From the NCBI GenBank assembly GCA_000332255.1, contig KB235926.1, positions 4,440,537 through 4,504,536 on the forward strand: a stretch of DNA of 64,000 nucleotides. Direction: 5' to 3'. The notes beneath the pieces were generated by a model, which saw only the letters and a list, made by a program, of their open reading frames with translations, did no database searches and was not told where the DNA came from. The stretch comes from a cyanobacterium PCC 7702 (GTDB taxonomy: Bacteria; Cyanobacteriota; Cyanobacteriia; Cyanobacteriales; Nostocaceae). A program made the position numbers and the translations under genes. Positions 1-9,109 of this stretch are shown here, piece by piece; positions within the stretch are counted from its first letter, which is position 1; the number at the start of each line of letters is the position of its first letter.

Positions 1-1
1 G

Positions 2-709
2 AATTTTCTCAACACGGTTAACCAACAAGTAGTGACCGCAGCTGATGCAAATAAAAATTACCAGCAAGCATTAAATATGGGTGTTGCAGAAGAAGTAGCC
101 GGCGCCACGCTGCGTCCTTGTCAATCACTAACTGGGGAACAGCAAACTCAATGCTTTATTAGAGCCAGAGAAAAAATAGAAATGCTGTGGCAAGAGTATA
201 GAAATTTATACGGAGATAAAACTTGGATTGGCAAACTAGAAAATAAAGTCAATCAGATCGCCTACGGTACTGGTAACGTATCAGAAAACTCATTTAATTC
301 TTTGTTGGGTTCAACAATAGAAACTAGTATTAAAAACTTTTTAATTTCCTTACAGTACGCATTCCAGAATTTAATCGAAGCCACTATGCTGCTTGTAGCA
401 GCTTTAGGTCCCTTAGCGGTGGGTGGTTCTTTGTTACCCATAGCTGGAAAACCAATTTTCGCTTGGCTTACGGGATTTTTATCTTTAGGAATTGCCAAAA
501 TTTCCTTTAACATTATTGCTGTGCTCACAGCTACAGTGATTGTCAATGGTCCTGGAGAAGATGCTAACGCCGACCCCGACTTGATGTGGTTCATGATTTT
601 TTTAGGAATTTTAGCACCGATATTATCTTTACTTTTGGCGGGTGCTGGGGGATTTGCAGTGTTTAACGCCATCGGAAACACCACCTATTGGCTGAGGGAA
701 AGAATATAA
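2..709 (+). CDS. Polytopic membrane protein, VirB6/TrbL-like (5' partial)
   Basis: The reading frame is already open at the window edge, so the N-terminus is missing; a GTG at 32 is internal. The visible part has a soluble, Gln/Glu-rich stretch with two cysteines, then at least three hydrophobic spans (roughly residues 115-140, 145-175 and 185-210 counted from the GTG) rich in Gly, Leu and Ile. It is followed after 23 bp by two single-span proteins, then VirB10-like and VirB9-like proteins. That order suggests the inner-membrane channel subunit (VirB6/TrbL class) of a type IV secretion-like machine. The assignment rests on context and topology, not on a signature motif; it could be another polytopic protein. 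Confidence 0.5.
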   Translation, partial: NFLNTVNQQVVTAADANKNYQQALNMGVAEEVAGATLRPCQSLTGEQQTQCFIRAREKIEMLWQEYRNLYGDKTWIGKLENKVNQIAYGTGNVSENSFNSLLGSTIETSIKNFLISLQYAFQNLIEATMLLVAALGPLAVGGSLLPIAGKPIFAWLTGFLSLGIAKISFNIIAVLTATVIVNGPGEDANADPDLMWFMIFLGILAPILSLLLAGAGGFAVFNAIGNTTYWLRERI

Positions 710-732
710 CTAGTAGCAACAAAGAGGGGTAA

Positions 733-1557
733 ATGGTACGTTTATTACAAAAACAACAACGAACGGTAAGCTTGTTGACAACTTTTGCCATTGCTACCTT
801 CGGTTTACATGCATTGACTTTATTTTTTTTGATTTTGCAAGGCTTAACCATTCGCCAGCTCAGTTTGCGAAAACCTCCTTCTTTCGTGCAATTGGTAGAT
901 GGTCAACCAGTAGCTGCAACAGATGATACCGAAACTAACCCAGAAGTAATTCGCCAATTCGTTAGCAAAACGATCGCATCCATGTTTAACTGGTCTGGGA
1001 CACTTCCACCACAAAACATCGAAGAAGTCACAAAACCCAAACCAGATTTAGGAATTTTGATTAAAACACCACAAGGTATCAGCCAAAAAGTTACTACTAG
1101 CAGTTGGATCGCTAGCTTCGCTCTCTCGGAAGATTTCCGCAAAGGTTTTTTAAGCGAAATCGCAGCTATGACGCCACCAGAAGTGTTTGCTCGCGACCCC
1201 AAGCAAGCAATGTCAGCGCAAATAATTATCAAGCGGGTTTATCCTCCCCAAAAAATTGCGCCTGGAAAGTGGCGAGTTGGTATGGTTGCTGATTTGATTC
1301 AAAAAAAACAAGCAGATAATAGAAAAATTATCATTCCGTTTAATAAAGATTTACTTGTCCGCAGTGTAGATTATTTTCCTTATCCCCTAGCCAATAATGC
1401 CAGTGTTTTGCAAAAAGCAATTTATGGTATCCGAAGCGAGAGGTTAGAGATTTATGAAATGCGAAATTTGTGCTTGCTGGATGAAGATAACAATCTCAAT
1501 CCCAATCAACCACAACAGTGTGGAAATAATCAAGCTATAGAAAAATTCACGCGTTGA
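733..1557 (+). CDS. Single-span membrane protein, VirB8/TraE-like (paralog 1)
   Basis: 274 residues starting at ATG 733 behind AGAGGGGT. The first 16 residues are cytoplasmic, followed by one strong transmembrane span (about residues 17-40) and a soluble domain presumably outside the membrane. It shares with the next gene an N-terminal signature, TFGLH followed by a hydrophobic run, QLS, then VQLVDG, and later an NPE/YPE-x-IR-x-FV segment followed by W-S and PP. One membrane anchor plus a roughly 200-residue domain, between a polytopic protein and a VirB10-like protein, fits the VirB8/TraE bridge subunit of type IV secretion systems. The family call is an inference from architecture and position. 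The C-terminal region carries two cysteines absent from most of the protein. Confidence 0.6.
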   Translation: MVRLLQKQQRTVSLLTTFAIATFGLHALTLFFLILQGLTIRQLSLRKPPSFVQLVDGQPVAATDDTETNPEVIRQFVSKTIASMFNWSGTLPPQNIEEVTKPKPDLGILIKTPQGISQKVTTSSWIASFALSEDFRKGFLSEIAAMTPPEVFARDPKQAMSAQIIIKRVYPPQKIAPGKWRVGMVADLIQKKQADNRKIIIPFNKDLLVRSVDYFPYPLANNASVLQKAIYGIRSERLEIYEMRNLCLLDEDNNLNPNQPQQCGNNQAIEKFTR

Positions 1558-1610
1558 TTTCTGTATTGATTAAAAGTAGTAAAGAGATGCAATTTACGAG
1601 CTAATTATTA

Positions 1611-2291
1611 ATGCAGTTAATTCCGAAAAAAAATCATCAAAAAAATATCTTACCCCTGTTTGCTGTTGGAACATTTGGTTTGCACGTTATTACCTTGTTG
1701 CTACTGATGTTCCACTGGTCATTGTTACAGCAGTTAAGTCGACACTTAATGCCTCAAAGTCTGGTTCAACTTGTGGATGGTAACGCCATAACGGTAAATC
1801 CCACTCCCAATTTAGAACGCTATCCAGAGACAATTAGACGTTTTGTAGGTCAAACGATGACCTTGATGTTGACCTGGTCAAAACAACAGCCACCAGAAAC
1901 AGTATGGGAAATTAGTTCCCAATTGCTTGCTGCTGGTGCTAAGCAAAAATTGCAATCAGAAATTATGAATGTTAATTCCACAAATAAATTTCAAAATGGA
2001 GGTTCAGAAAGTGTATTAATTGTACAAAAAATTTCTCAACCTACTAAAATAGGTGAAGGCAAATGGAAAGTAGAAATGATAGCGCATCAATTAATTTTTA
2101 GTAATTCCGATCGCTTGGGAAAATCTGTGCAATTTTCGAAACAAATTATAGTTAAAGCAACGGATACACAAGTTATTTCCCTACCTGATTTGCCCCTTAC
2201 TTGGCATGTAGCAGCGTATCGCTTGGGTGAAGCCAGGTTGGAAATTTCAGATATATGCGAGCGACAAGATAACAATTGTTCTGGAAGTTAA
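1611..2291 (+). CDS. Single-span membrane protein, VirB8/TraE-like (paralog 2)
   Basis: 226 residues with ATG at 1611, 53 bp after the previous gene. It is a divergent tandem copy of that gene: a basic N-terminus, TFGLH, a single hydrophobic span, QLS, VQLVDG, then YPETIRRFV and a W-S-x-QQPPE segment. It is about 50 residues shorter, mainly in the middle of the soluble domain. The C-terminus again ends with a short cysteine-containing tail. Only 15 bp separate it from the VirB10-like gene, so the two are probably co-transcribed. Two non-identical VirB8-like subunits side by side would allow a mixed assembly in the periplasm; that role is an inference. Confidence 0.6.
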   Translation: MQLIPKKNHQKNILPLFAVGTFGLHVITLLLLMFHWSLLQQLSRHLMPQSLVQLVDGNAITVNPTPNLERYPETIRRFVGQTMTLMLTWSKQQPPETVWEISSQLLAAGAKQKLQSEIMNVNSTNKFQNGGSESVLIVQKISQPTKIGEGKWKVEMIAHQLIFSNSDRLGKSVQFSKQIIVKATDTQVISLPDLPLTWHVAAYRLGEARLEISDICERQDNNCSGS

Positions 2292-2306
2292 AGTGGGGCG
2301 GAAATT

Positions 2307-3896
2307 ATGAATTTATATTCGATTACCTCAGAAAATACCCGCGAAAATTTTGCTACTAAGGAACATTACCAATCAGAAATGGATTTTTCCGATTGGGAAT
2401 TGCGAATGGCAAAATTAGTTGGTTTTGAGGAAGAAGAAGTTGCGGTTGAAGATACAAAACAAGCAGAGGATTCCCCCAGCTTGCAACCTTCCCCAAAAAC
2501 GTCAGTACTGCCAGAAGTGACCGAGCAGCGCCTTCGTTCCAATCCCTTTGCTAAATTAGCCTTAGTAGGAGCTGGTACCTTCATGGTAGTACTGGTAGCT
2601 GGCTTATTTTTAACGCAGTTAATGAGCGGAACTGGCAATAAACCCAAAAAAAATAATCTTGTTGCTCCCCAAACGCGATCGCTTCCCACACCAGCATCTG
2701 GCGTAGAACAACTACAAACAGAGGTAGAAACTCTCAAAACCAAATTAGCCCTTGCAGAACAAGCACAGGCAATCAAACTAGCACAACAAAAACTCAGAAG
2801 CGCCCCCCCAGTAGCAGTTAAACCCATTTCACCAACACCAACACTCTTGAGAACGCCCACACCCGTACGAACCGTGTACATTACCAAGGTGGTACCGGTA
2901 GAACGCCCTCGTTTGCGACAATCGCCAATTCCAACGCCAACCATGATATCACCAGCATTACCGCCATCCCCACCACCATCGCCAGTAGCGATCGTCAAAC
3001 CAGTTACTCCAGTCACTGTCAAACCAACACCAGATCCTCTAGAAGAATGGGCGAGACTGGCGAAATTAGGTAGTTACGGTCAAGTAGCAGTTGCGCGGAC
3101 ATCTACTGCAACCAGCTTTGCTCCTTCTGTTGCACAACCGGAACCTGTAGCAACTAACAGAGTACAACCTTTGTTGAGAAATCCTCGACCAAGACCAACC
3201 CTAGCACCGGAAACTTCTACATTCAGCCAAGCACAGCGCAGTTTGAAATCTGTAGCGGTAGGGACTAGTGTTAAAGCTGTATTAGCAACAGCTGTCTTTG
3301 GCGAAACGACCAGATCGACAAACAGCAGTAGAAAAGAAGACAGAAAAAACCTATTTGTCGTGCGTTTGAAAGAACCCTTGAAAGCGGTGGACGGTTCCGT
3401 TGTATTGCCTGCCAAAACAGAGCTATTAACAGAAATTAATTCCCTTTCCGACCAAGGTTTGTTGCAGTTAAATGTAGTGAAAGCAATTATACAAAATAAC
3501 GGCAACCTTGTAGAAAGAAGCCTACCGGAAAACGCCTTGCTCATCAATGCTCCCGAAGGAAAACCTTTAGTAGCCAGCCAATTTTCCAATAAAGGATCTG
3601 TTTTGGGAATGGATGTTGGACAATTTGTCTTGGGAGGTATTGGAAAAGCAGCAGAATTATTTAACCGTACAGAATCACAAGTTACCTACAGTGGCGGTAA
3701 TACTATTGTGACCAATTCTAATCCCCGGCGCAATATCCTAGCTGGAGTTTTAGAAGGTGGGGTAAGAACGGTAGTTCCCCAAATTAGCCAGCGCAACCAA
3801 CAAGCTATCTCCCAAATGATGCAACGCAGTAATATTTGGTTTTTACCAGCAGGTAAGGAAGTGGAAGTGTACGTCAATCAAAGTCTGCAGCTATAA
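2307..3896 (+). CDS. VirB10/TrbI-like envelope-spanning protein
   Basis: 529 residues. An acidic cytoplasmic N-terminus (about 1-85) is followed by one transmembrane span (about 87-107), a short coiled-coil segment (about 130-165) and a long Pro/Thr/Val-rich linker (about 165-245), as in proteins that cross the periplasm. The C-terminal third resembles the VirB10/TrbI beta-barrel domain: a VVLPAKTELLTEI stretch, a conserved LLQLNVVKAI strand, and a final PAGKEVEVYV strand. RBS GGGGCGGA precedes the ATG. In type IV secretion VirB10 links the inner-membrane ATPases to the outer-membrane pore; here it would do so with the adjacent VirB8- and VirB9-like products. The architecture is clear and the family assignment is moderately secure. 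Confidence 0.65.
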   Translation: MNLYSITSENTRENFATKEHYQSEMDFSDWELRMAKLVGFEEEEVAVEDTKQAEDSPSLQPSPKTSVLPEVTEQRLRSNPFAKLALVGAGTFMVVLVAGLFLTQLMSGTGNKPKKNNLVAPQTRSLPTPASGVEQLQTEVETLKTKLALAEQAQAIKLAQQKLRSAPPVAVKPISPTPTLLRTPTPVRTVYITKVVPVERPRLRQSPIPTPTMISPALPPSPPPSPVAIVKPVTPVTVKPTPDPLEEWARLAKLGSYGQVAVARTSTATSFAPSVAQPEPVATNRVQPLLRNPRPRPTLAPETSTFSQAQRSLKSVAVGTSVKAVLATAVFGETTRSTNSSRKEDRKNLFVVRLKEPLKAVDGSVVLPAKTELLTEINSLSDQGLLQLNVVKAIIQNNGNLVERSLPENALLINAPEGKPLVASQFSNKGSVLGMDVGQFVLGGIGKAAELFNRTESQVTYSGGNTIVTNSNPRRNILAGVLEGGVRTVVPQISQRNQQAISQMMQRSNIWFLPAGKEVEVYVNQSLQL

Positions 3897-3986
3897 AATC
3901 AGCCTTAGAAATTCTTTTTTTCACAAGCTAAGATTCGTCGTGAGTATAGTTAAAAGTTTGTTCATCCTCTAGGATGGAATGCAGCC

Positions 3987-4553
3987 ATGAAACGCAAAAT
4001 TAACTTGCTTGTCAAAATTCCATATCTACATCTGACTTCTACGGCTTTTGCGGCTGCAATCTTACTTTTAGCAGGTCGTGCTGCAGCCAGCAATGCCGTT
4101 CTTCGTTCTATGTTTTCTTGTCAAGCACAGGGTTTAGGAGGAGCAATACCTACTATTACTGTTTCCTACCAGCAAGGAACAAATTTAAGCTTTATTCCAG
4201 CGGGAGAAATAATTAAAAAAGTTTGGTTAAACGATCCTACCCAGGTAGTGATGGATTTTGACGGTCCCATGTGCATGCAGTTCGGTCAAGAACGCAATGC
4301 TAATGTCGGAGATTGCAAAAACTCAGGTGCGAATGTGATTCAACTCAGACGCATTAAAAAACTGAAAATTCCTGGGATTCCTGATGTTAAAAATACGCTT
4401 TTAACAGTAGTTACCGAACGACAAGGGCAAAATAAATTATATACTTTTCGCGTTCTTTACAGTGATGGCGTGCCAGAATACCACACTTTAGCGATTTATC
4501 CTGATATTGGTGGTCCGACTTCCTGTGTGAGAGAACCGATACCAGCTCGCTAA
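3987..4553 (+). CDS. Secreted VirB9/TrbG-like protein
   Basis: 188 residues with an N-terminal signal segment (basic start, hydrophobic residues about 15-32, cleavage near AAA-S). The mature part is beta-rich with two Cys pairs and a pattern seen in VirB9/TrbG/TraK-type periplasmic subunits: an ITVSYQQGT strand, a PAGEIIKKVWLNDPTQVV segment, an IQLRRIK segment and a late LLTVVTE...YTFRV strand. It lies 90 bp downstream of the VirB10-like gene and probably supplies its outer-membrane partner. The last 66 bp overlap the 3' end of lnt on the other strand. The family call is tentative because the protein is short and the C-terminal VirB9 domain is not evident. Confidence 0.5.
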   Translation: MKRKINLLVKIPYLHLTSTAFAAAILLLAGRAAASNAVLRSMFSCQAQGLGGAIPTITVSYQQGTNLSFIPAGEIIKKVWLNDPTQVVMDFDGPMCMQFGQERNANVGDCKNSGANVIQLRRIKKLKIPGIPDVKNTLLTVVTERQGQNKLYTFRVLYSDGVPEYHTLAIYPDIGGPTSCVREPIPAR

Positions 4554-6122
4554 GTACACTCCTGCAGCAGATACTAGCAGTAATGGCGTTAGCCAATCAC
4601 CCCAGCGCACGTACAAAGTTTGTGTTTGGCGGCGGTAAATTGTTTCGGCGTGAATTTCGTAGGTGTTGTGTCCGGATATCCACACTGTTTGGCCGTGGGG
4701 ATCTACAAACGCCGAATATCCCGTGTTTGTCGCTCGCACTGCCCATCTATCGGTTTCTATTGCCCGCATGATATCTTGAGCATGATGCTGCGCTGGCATG
4801 GACGCACTGTAGTGAGCATCGTTGGAGGAACTGAGTATAAATAATCCACCGCTTGCAGCTTGACGGCGGAAAACTTCAGAAAATGCAGATTCGTAACAAA
4901 TACCAACGATCGCTCGACCGAAAGGAGTAGCAAACACTTGCTTTGGCGAACCGGGAACTTGGTGTTCGTCTATTGGTGAAAGACGGCGAACAATACCGCC
5001 TAAAACATTTTCCCAGGGAATGTATTCACCGATAGGTACCAATTTGGATTTGTCGTAGCGGCTAAAAACTTGACCATCGCCTGTAATGGTGAATAAACTG
5101 TTTGTGTAGCTGCGTCCTTTGCTGCCAAAACCGCCGATCCAAGCTACTACACCTTTTTCTCGTACTGCTGCTACTAAAGAACTGCGCATTATCTCAGGCT
5201 GAAAAAAAGGTAAAGCTCCTTCTGGAGTCAGCACTGCATCTACGCCTTGCGCTGCTAAAGTCAAATAGCCGTTGGTATAGCCTGCGATCGCTCGACGCCA
5301 TCCTTCTGGATAAAGTTTGATTTCGTTAGGAATGTTACCTTGAATAATTCCTACTTTTAATGCTGCTTGCGGGGGTTGAAGGAGGGGACGCGTGTATAAA
5401 CTAAAACCTATAAGATGTAGGGTAATTAGCAGTACTGGGGCGAGGAATAAGTATTTGTTAACGAACCACCAAGAATGCAAAGGATGCCCGGAATTCTTTG
5501 GGTCTGAGTGATAAAGCCAAGCTTCTGCAATTAAACCGTTGACTGCGACAATTGCTGCTGTTACCGCACTGGGGCCGGTTAGTTGACTCAAGTGTAAAAT
5601 TACCAAATTGTGCGGACTTTGGGTGTAAGCAAGAGAACTCCACCACAAAGGACCTGTACTCCAAAGGGCTTCTAGAGCGCACCACAAAGCTGTACCCACT
5701 ACAACGCGAGCGAAGGGAGAAAAATTTCCTTTGTCCTCGGACTTGTTTTTTCCTTGTTTGGATGCAATTCCGGCCAAACCACTAGCCCACAGCGCCACTA
5801 AGGCTGCTCCCCACAGGGTAATAAAGAGCCAGCAAAATAAGGCTATTGCTAAACTTGCCAACCAGGGAACTCCCATCCAAGTCATGGGGTGAATTCCCAT
5901 TATCCAGAACAAAGCTGTACCGTGGTAACCAATTCCCCAAATGAGAGAAAGTACCACTACAGATGGTTGGCGCCCGCAGTTGATAGTCAGTACCCATAAA
6001 AAGGCGAGAGCAAACCAAGCTAAAAACCAGGCGCTTGCAGGTGCTACTGTTAGCCCCATCAAAATTCCCCCGCCTAGGGCGATCGCTATCTTTAATCTTT
6101 GTTTAATCTGCTTCTGCTGCAT
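4488..6122 (-). CDS. lnt: Apolipoprotein N-acyltransferase
   Basis: 544 residues, close to the family length. It transfers an acyl chain to the N-terminal cysteine of lipoproteins in the cytoplasmic membrane. The N-terminal half holds several transmembrane helices; the C-terminal half is a nitrilase-type domain with the expected triad: Glu301 (TPEGALPFF), Lys358 ([14 protein letters not shown]) and Cys409 (VGICYESAF), followed by SSNDAHY. A last hydrophobic span anchors the C-terminus. Its start overlaps the end of gyrA by 20 bp, so translation may be coupled to gyrA. Its 3' end overlaps the convergent VirB9-like gene by 66 bp. Confidence 0.93.
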   Translation of the reverse strand: MQQKQIKQRLKIAIALGGGILMGLTVAPASAWFLAWFALAFLWVLTINCGRQPSVVVLSLIWGIGYHGTALFWIMGIHPMTWMGVPWLASLAIALFCWLFITLWGAALVALWASGLAGIASKQGKNKSEDKGNFSPFARVVVGTALWCALEALWSTGPLWWSSLAYTQSPHNLVILHLSQLTGPSAVTAAIVAVNGLIAEAWLYHSDPKNSGHPLHSWWFVNKYLFLAPVLLITLHLIGFSLYTRPLLQPPQAALKVGIIQGNIPNEIKLYPEGWRRAIAGYTNGYLTLAAQGVDAVLTPEGALPFFQPEIMRSSLVAAVREKGVVAWIGGFGSKGRSYTNSLFTITGDGQVFSRYDKSKLVPIGEYIPWENVLGGIVRRLSPIDEHQVPGSPKQVFATPFGRAIVGICYESAFSEVFRRQAASGGLFILSSSNDAHYSASMPAQHHAQDIMRAIETDRWAVRATNTGYSAFVDPHGQTVWISGHNTYEIHAETIYRRQTQTLYVRWGDWLTPLLLVSAAGVYLASWYRFSHTGSRTTNIRINR

Positions 6123-8730
6123 TCCCAGAATCAGGAGGAACTATTGCTACTCCCGTGATCGCATCGTCTTCATCCAAGCGCTGCAGGCGCACTCCGGTTG
6201 CAGAACGCGATTGTACGGAAATGGCATTTACTGCCTGTCGAATGATAATACCGCGGCTGGTGACCATCATGATCTCATCGTCGCTGTTGACGATGTGCAA
6301 ACCTGCTAGTTGGTCTTTGATTTTTCTGTTTTTGAATTTAGTTGCCATTAAACCCTGACCGGCACGATTTTGCAAGCGAAATTGAGCGACCGGTACGCGT
6401 TTGCCGTATCCTCCTACGGTAATCACCAGTACCCAAGGTCCGCGATCGCCGTTTCCCGGTACTTCTGAGACAGCACGGTCCTGGAGGTCCTCCCCAGGAG
6501 CGACTCCCAGTGCAGATTCTTCGTTTTCGCTATCTTCTCTTTCTAGGTCTTCGATTTCTGCTTCTGGAACGGGAGTTAAGTTGTTCAGAATTGCTGCGGG
6601 TAAAATGTCCATACCTACTAGTTCGTCGCCTGAGCGCAGTTTCATGGCTTTGACGCCTCGGGTAGCGCGACCTAAAGGACGCAACTGTTCGCGATCGCAG
6701 CGAAAATGAATTGCCATACCCTGGCGCGATCCCACGATCACGCTGTCTTCTTCTTTTGCTCGCCGTACCCAGCGTAGCTGGTCGCCTTCTTCCAAACAAA
6801 TGGCTATTAAACCATTGGCACGAATGTTGCTAAAGGCTGTTAAGTCTGTTTTCTTGATGTTACCGCCTTTGGTGAGCATGACTAGATATTCGTCACTTGT
6901 AAACTCACTCACCGGTACTATAGAGGTGATTTTTTCCTCTTTGGGAATTGGTAACATTTGTACAATCGGCGTACCGCGACTGTTACGGGAACCTACGGGA
7001 ATTTGATAGGCTTTTAGACAGTAAACCACGCCGCGATCGCTAAAGAATAAAAGACTGTCGTGATCGCAGCAAGTCAAAAAGTGCTCTACGCCGTCATCTT
7101 CTTTGACCTTCGCTGCAGCTTTACCTCTGGTTGCACGACTTTGAGCTTCAAAGGTATTAACTGGCATGCGCTTGATGTAACCTTGCTCGGTTAACAAAAT
7201 GACTGCTTTGTCATTAGCAATCAAGTCTGTTTCTTCTAATTCTCCTTCACCATGCACGATCGCAGTACGGCGCGGGGTGGCGTATTTTTCTTTGATTTGC
7301 TTGACTTCTGTTTCTATAATTTGCAATATTCGCTCTCGTCGCGCCAAAATATCCTTCAAGTCAGCAATCTGCGCTTGTAATTCTTCGTGCTCGAGACGAA
7401 TTTTATCAGCTTCTAAGGCCGTTAACCGCCGCAGCTGCATCTGTAAAATGGCATCCGCTTGTGCTTCTTCTAGTCCGTAAGTTGCGATTAACTCTCCTTT
7501 TGCCGATGGTGTGTCGGCAGCATGGCGAATCAAGGCGATAATTGCATCTAAATGGGCAAGGGCTATCAACAATCCTTGCAAGATGCGATCCCGTTCTTCT
7601 GCTTTGCGCAATTCGTACTGTGTGCGTCTGGTAATCGCCGCGATGCGAAAATCCAAAAATACTTGTAAAAATTTCTTGAGCGTTAGTAATTGGGGTTCGC
7701 CGTTTACCAACGCTAGCATGTTGGCTCCAAAGTTAGCTTGTAGCGGCGTTTGTTTGTAGAGGTTGTTAAGCACTACTTTGGGAAATGCATCGCGCTTGAG
7801 TTCGATGACTATTCGCATCCCTTCGCGATCGCTTTCATCCCGAATATCGGCAATTCCCTCGATTCTCTTTTCATTTACTAATTCCGCTATCTTTTCAATT
7901 AACGCTGCCTTGTTTGTTTGGTAAGGTAATTCCGTGATAATGATTGCTTCCCGTTCTGGTCTTCCCCGTTGTTGAATGGTTTCTATATTTGCTACGCCGC
8001 GCATGGTAATCGAACCACGCCCTGTAGTGTAAGCTTCTTTAATTGCAGTTGTACCGATAATTTGACCTCCCGTCGGAAAGTCCGGACCAGGAATGTACTG
8101 CATTAATTGTGTATCTGTGATTTCTGGATTCCCAATTAGCGCTACCAACCCATCTATTAATTCGCCTAAGTTATGGGGTGGAATGTTAGTCGCCATCCCT
8201 ACGGCTATCCCAGACGAACCGTTCAACAATAATTGCGGAATTCGCGCTGGCAGTACCGTGGGCTCTTGCTGAGAACCGTCAAAGTTATTGACAAAGTCTA
8301 CAGTTTCTGATTCTATGTCTTGTAACAAAGCATCGCTGGTTAAAGCTTGTAAGCGACACTCTGTATAGCGCATTGCCGCCGGCGGATCGTTATCTATGGA
8401 GCCAAAGTTACCGTGCCCTTCTATTAAAGGCGCTCTCATCGAAAAGTCCTGCGCCATCCGCACTAAAGCGTCGTATACAGCCGTATCCCCGTGGGGGTGA
8501 TATTTACCCAGAACTTCCCCTACCACACGGGCACATTTACGAAAAGGGCGATCTGCGGTCAACCCCAACTCATGCATTGCGTAGAGAATGCGCCTGTGTA
8601 CAGGTTTCAGACCATCCCTGGCATCTGGCAGTGCCCGACCTACAATTACGCTCATGGCATATTCCAGGTAAGACCTGGACATTTCGTTCCGCAGATCCGT
8701 GGGGATAATCCTCTCCTGAGAGGTTGCCAT
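6103..8730 (-). CDS. gyrA: DNA gyrase subunit A
   Basis: 875 residues. Breakage-reunion subunit of type II topoisomerase that introduces negative supercoils with GyrB. The N-terminal domain is intact: the [17 protein letters not shown] block, and catalytic Tyr122 in AAMRYTE, numbered exactly as in E. coli. The quinolone-determining segment reads [10 protein letters not shown], so position 83 is Thr rather than the Ser of E. coli, and Asp87 is kept. A coiled coil lies around residues 430-480. The C-terminal beta-pinwheel carries an acidic insertion (about 720-765, rich in Glu and Asp). The gene stands first in an apparent gyrA-lnt unit. Only a weak RBS precedes the ATG. Confidence 0.96.
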   Translation of the reverse strand: MATSQERIIPTDLRNEMSRSYLEYAMSVIVGRALPDARDGLKPVHRRILYAMHELGLTADRPFRKCARVVGEVLGKYHPHGDTAVYDALVRMAQDFSMRAPLIEGHGNFGSIDNDPPAAMRYTECRLQALTSDALLQDIESETVDFVNNFDGSQQEPTVLPARIPQLLLNGSSGIAVGMATNIPPHNLGELIDGLVALIGNPEITDTQLMQYIPGPDFPTGGQIIGTTAIKEAYTTGRGSITMRGVANIETIQQRGRPEREAIIITELPYQTNKAALIEKIAELVNEKRIEGIADIRDESDREGMRIVIELKRDAFPKVVLNNLYKQTPLQANFGANMLALVNGEPQLLTLKKFLQVFLDFRIAAITRRTQYELRKAEERDRILQGLLIALAHLDAIIALIRHAADTPSAKGELIATYGLEEAQADAILQMQLRRLTALEADKIRLEHEELQAQIADLKDILARRERILQIIETEVKQIKEKYATPRRTAIVHGEGELEETDLIANDKAVILLTEQGYIKRMPVNTFEAQSRATRGKAAAKVKEDDGVEHFLTCCDHDSLLFFSDRGVVYCLKAYQIPVGSRNSRGTPIVQMLPIPKEEKITSIVPVSEFTSDEYLVMLTKGGNIKKTDLTAFSNIRANGLIAICLEEGDQLRWVRRAKEEDSVIVGSRQGMAIHFRCDREQLRPLGRATRGVKAMKLRSGDELVGMDILPAAILNNLTPVPEAEIEDLEREDSENEESALGVAPGEDLQDRAVSEVPGNGDRGPWVLVITVGGYGKRVPVAQFRLQNRAGQGLMATKFKNRKIKDQLAGLHIVNSDDEIMMVTSRGIIIRQAVNAISVQSRSATGVRLQRLDEDDAITGVAIVPPDSGNAAEAD

Positions 8731-9109
8731 AACCTAAAAAGCTCCAAGAACGATTACTTTTAACAATTAAAGCCAAATTATTCTCTATTAATTTCGAATA
8801 ATTGCCGTAATTCTTTTTAATTTTAGCATATCTTAGCCTTTTTTGACGGACAATAAAGACTCTAAACTTCCTTCTACAAATTCCTCGCTAAATTTACTTT
8901 TTGAAAACACAAAAAATACTTCCAAAATTACCAATGTAAAACCCATTTTTTCTAGCACCAAGTCGATGGGTGCTCAAATAATTTCCTAATTATTTATTCA
9001 AACCGTGAAAATTTGTCCTATTTAATTTTTCGGAGTTTGAATGAGGATTTTTTTACTCAACTTACTAATTTTCTACAGAATTCATCTCGGACAAGAAATT
9101 CTCAAACCT
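8731..9109. other. Intergenic, no gene seen
   Basis: AT-rich gap between divergent transcription out of gyrA and the 3' end of the ClC gene. It should hold the gyrA promoter (minus strand). A small hairpin (AGCACC paired with GGTGCT, about 8955-8974) has no clear U-tract on either strand. No ORF of coding appearance was found. Confidence 0.5.

Noticed and set aside
3963-3976. Palindrome CATCCTCTAGGATG between the VirB10-like and VirB9-like genes as a terminator
   Set aside because: Short stem and no following T run; the genes more likely form one unit.
8953-8975. Hairpin near the gyrA promoter as a terminator
   Set aside because: No U-tract on either strand, and no transcript is expected to end there.
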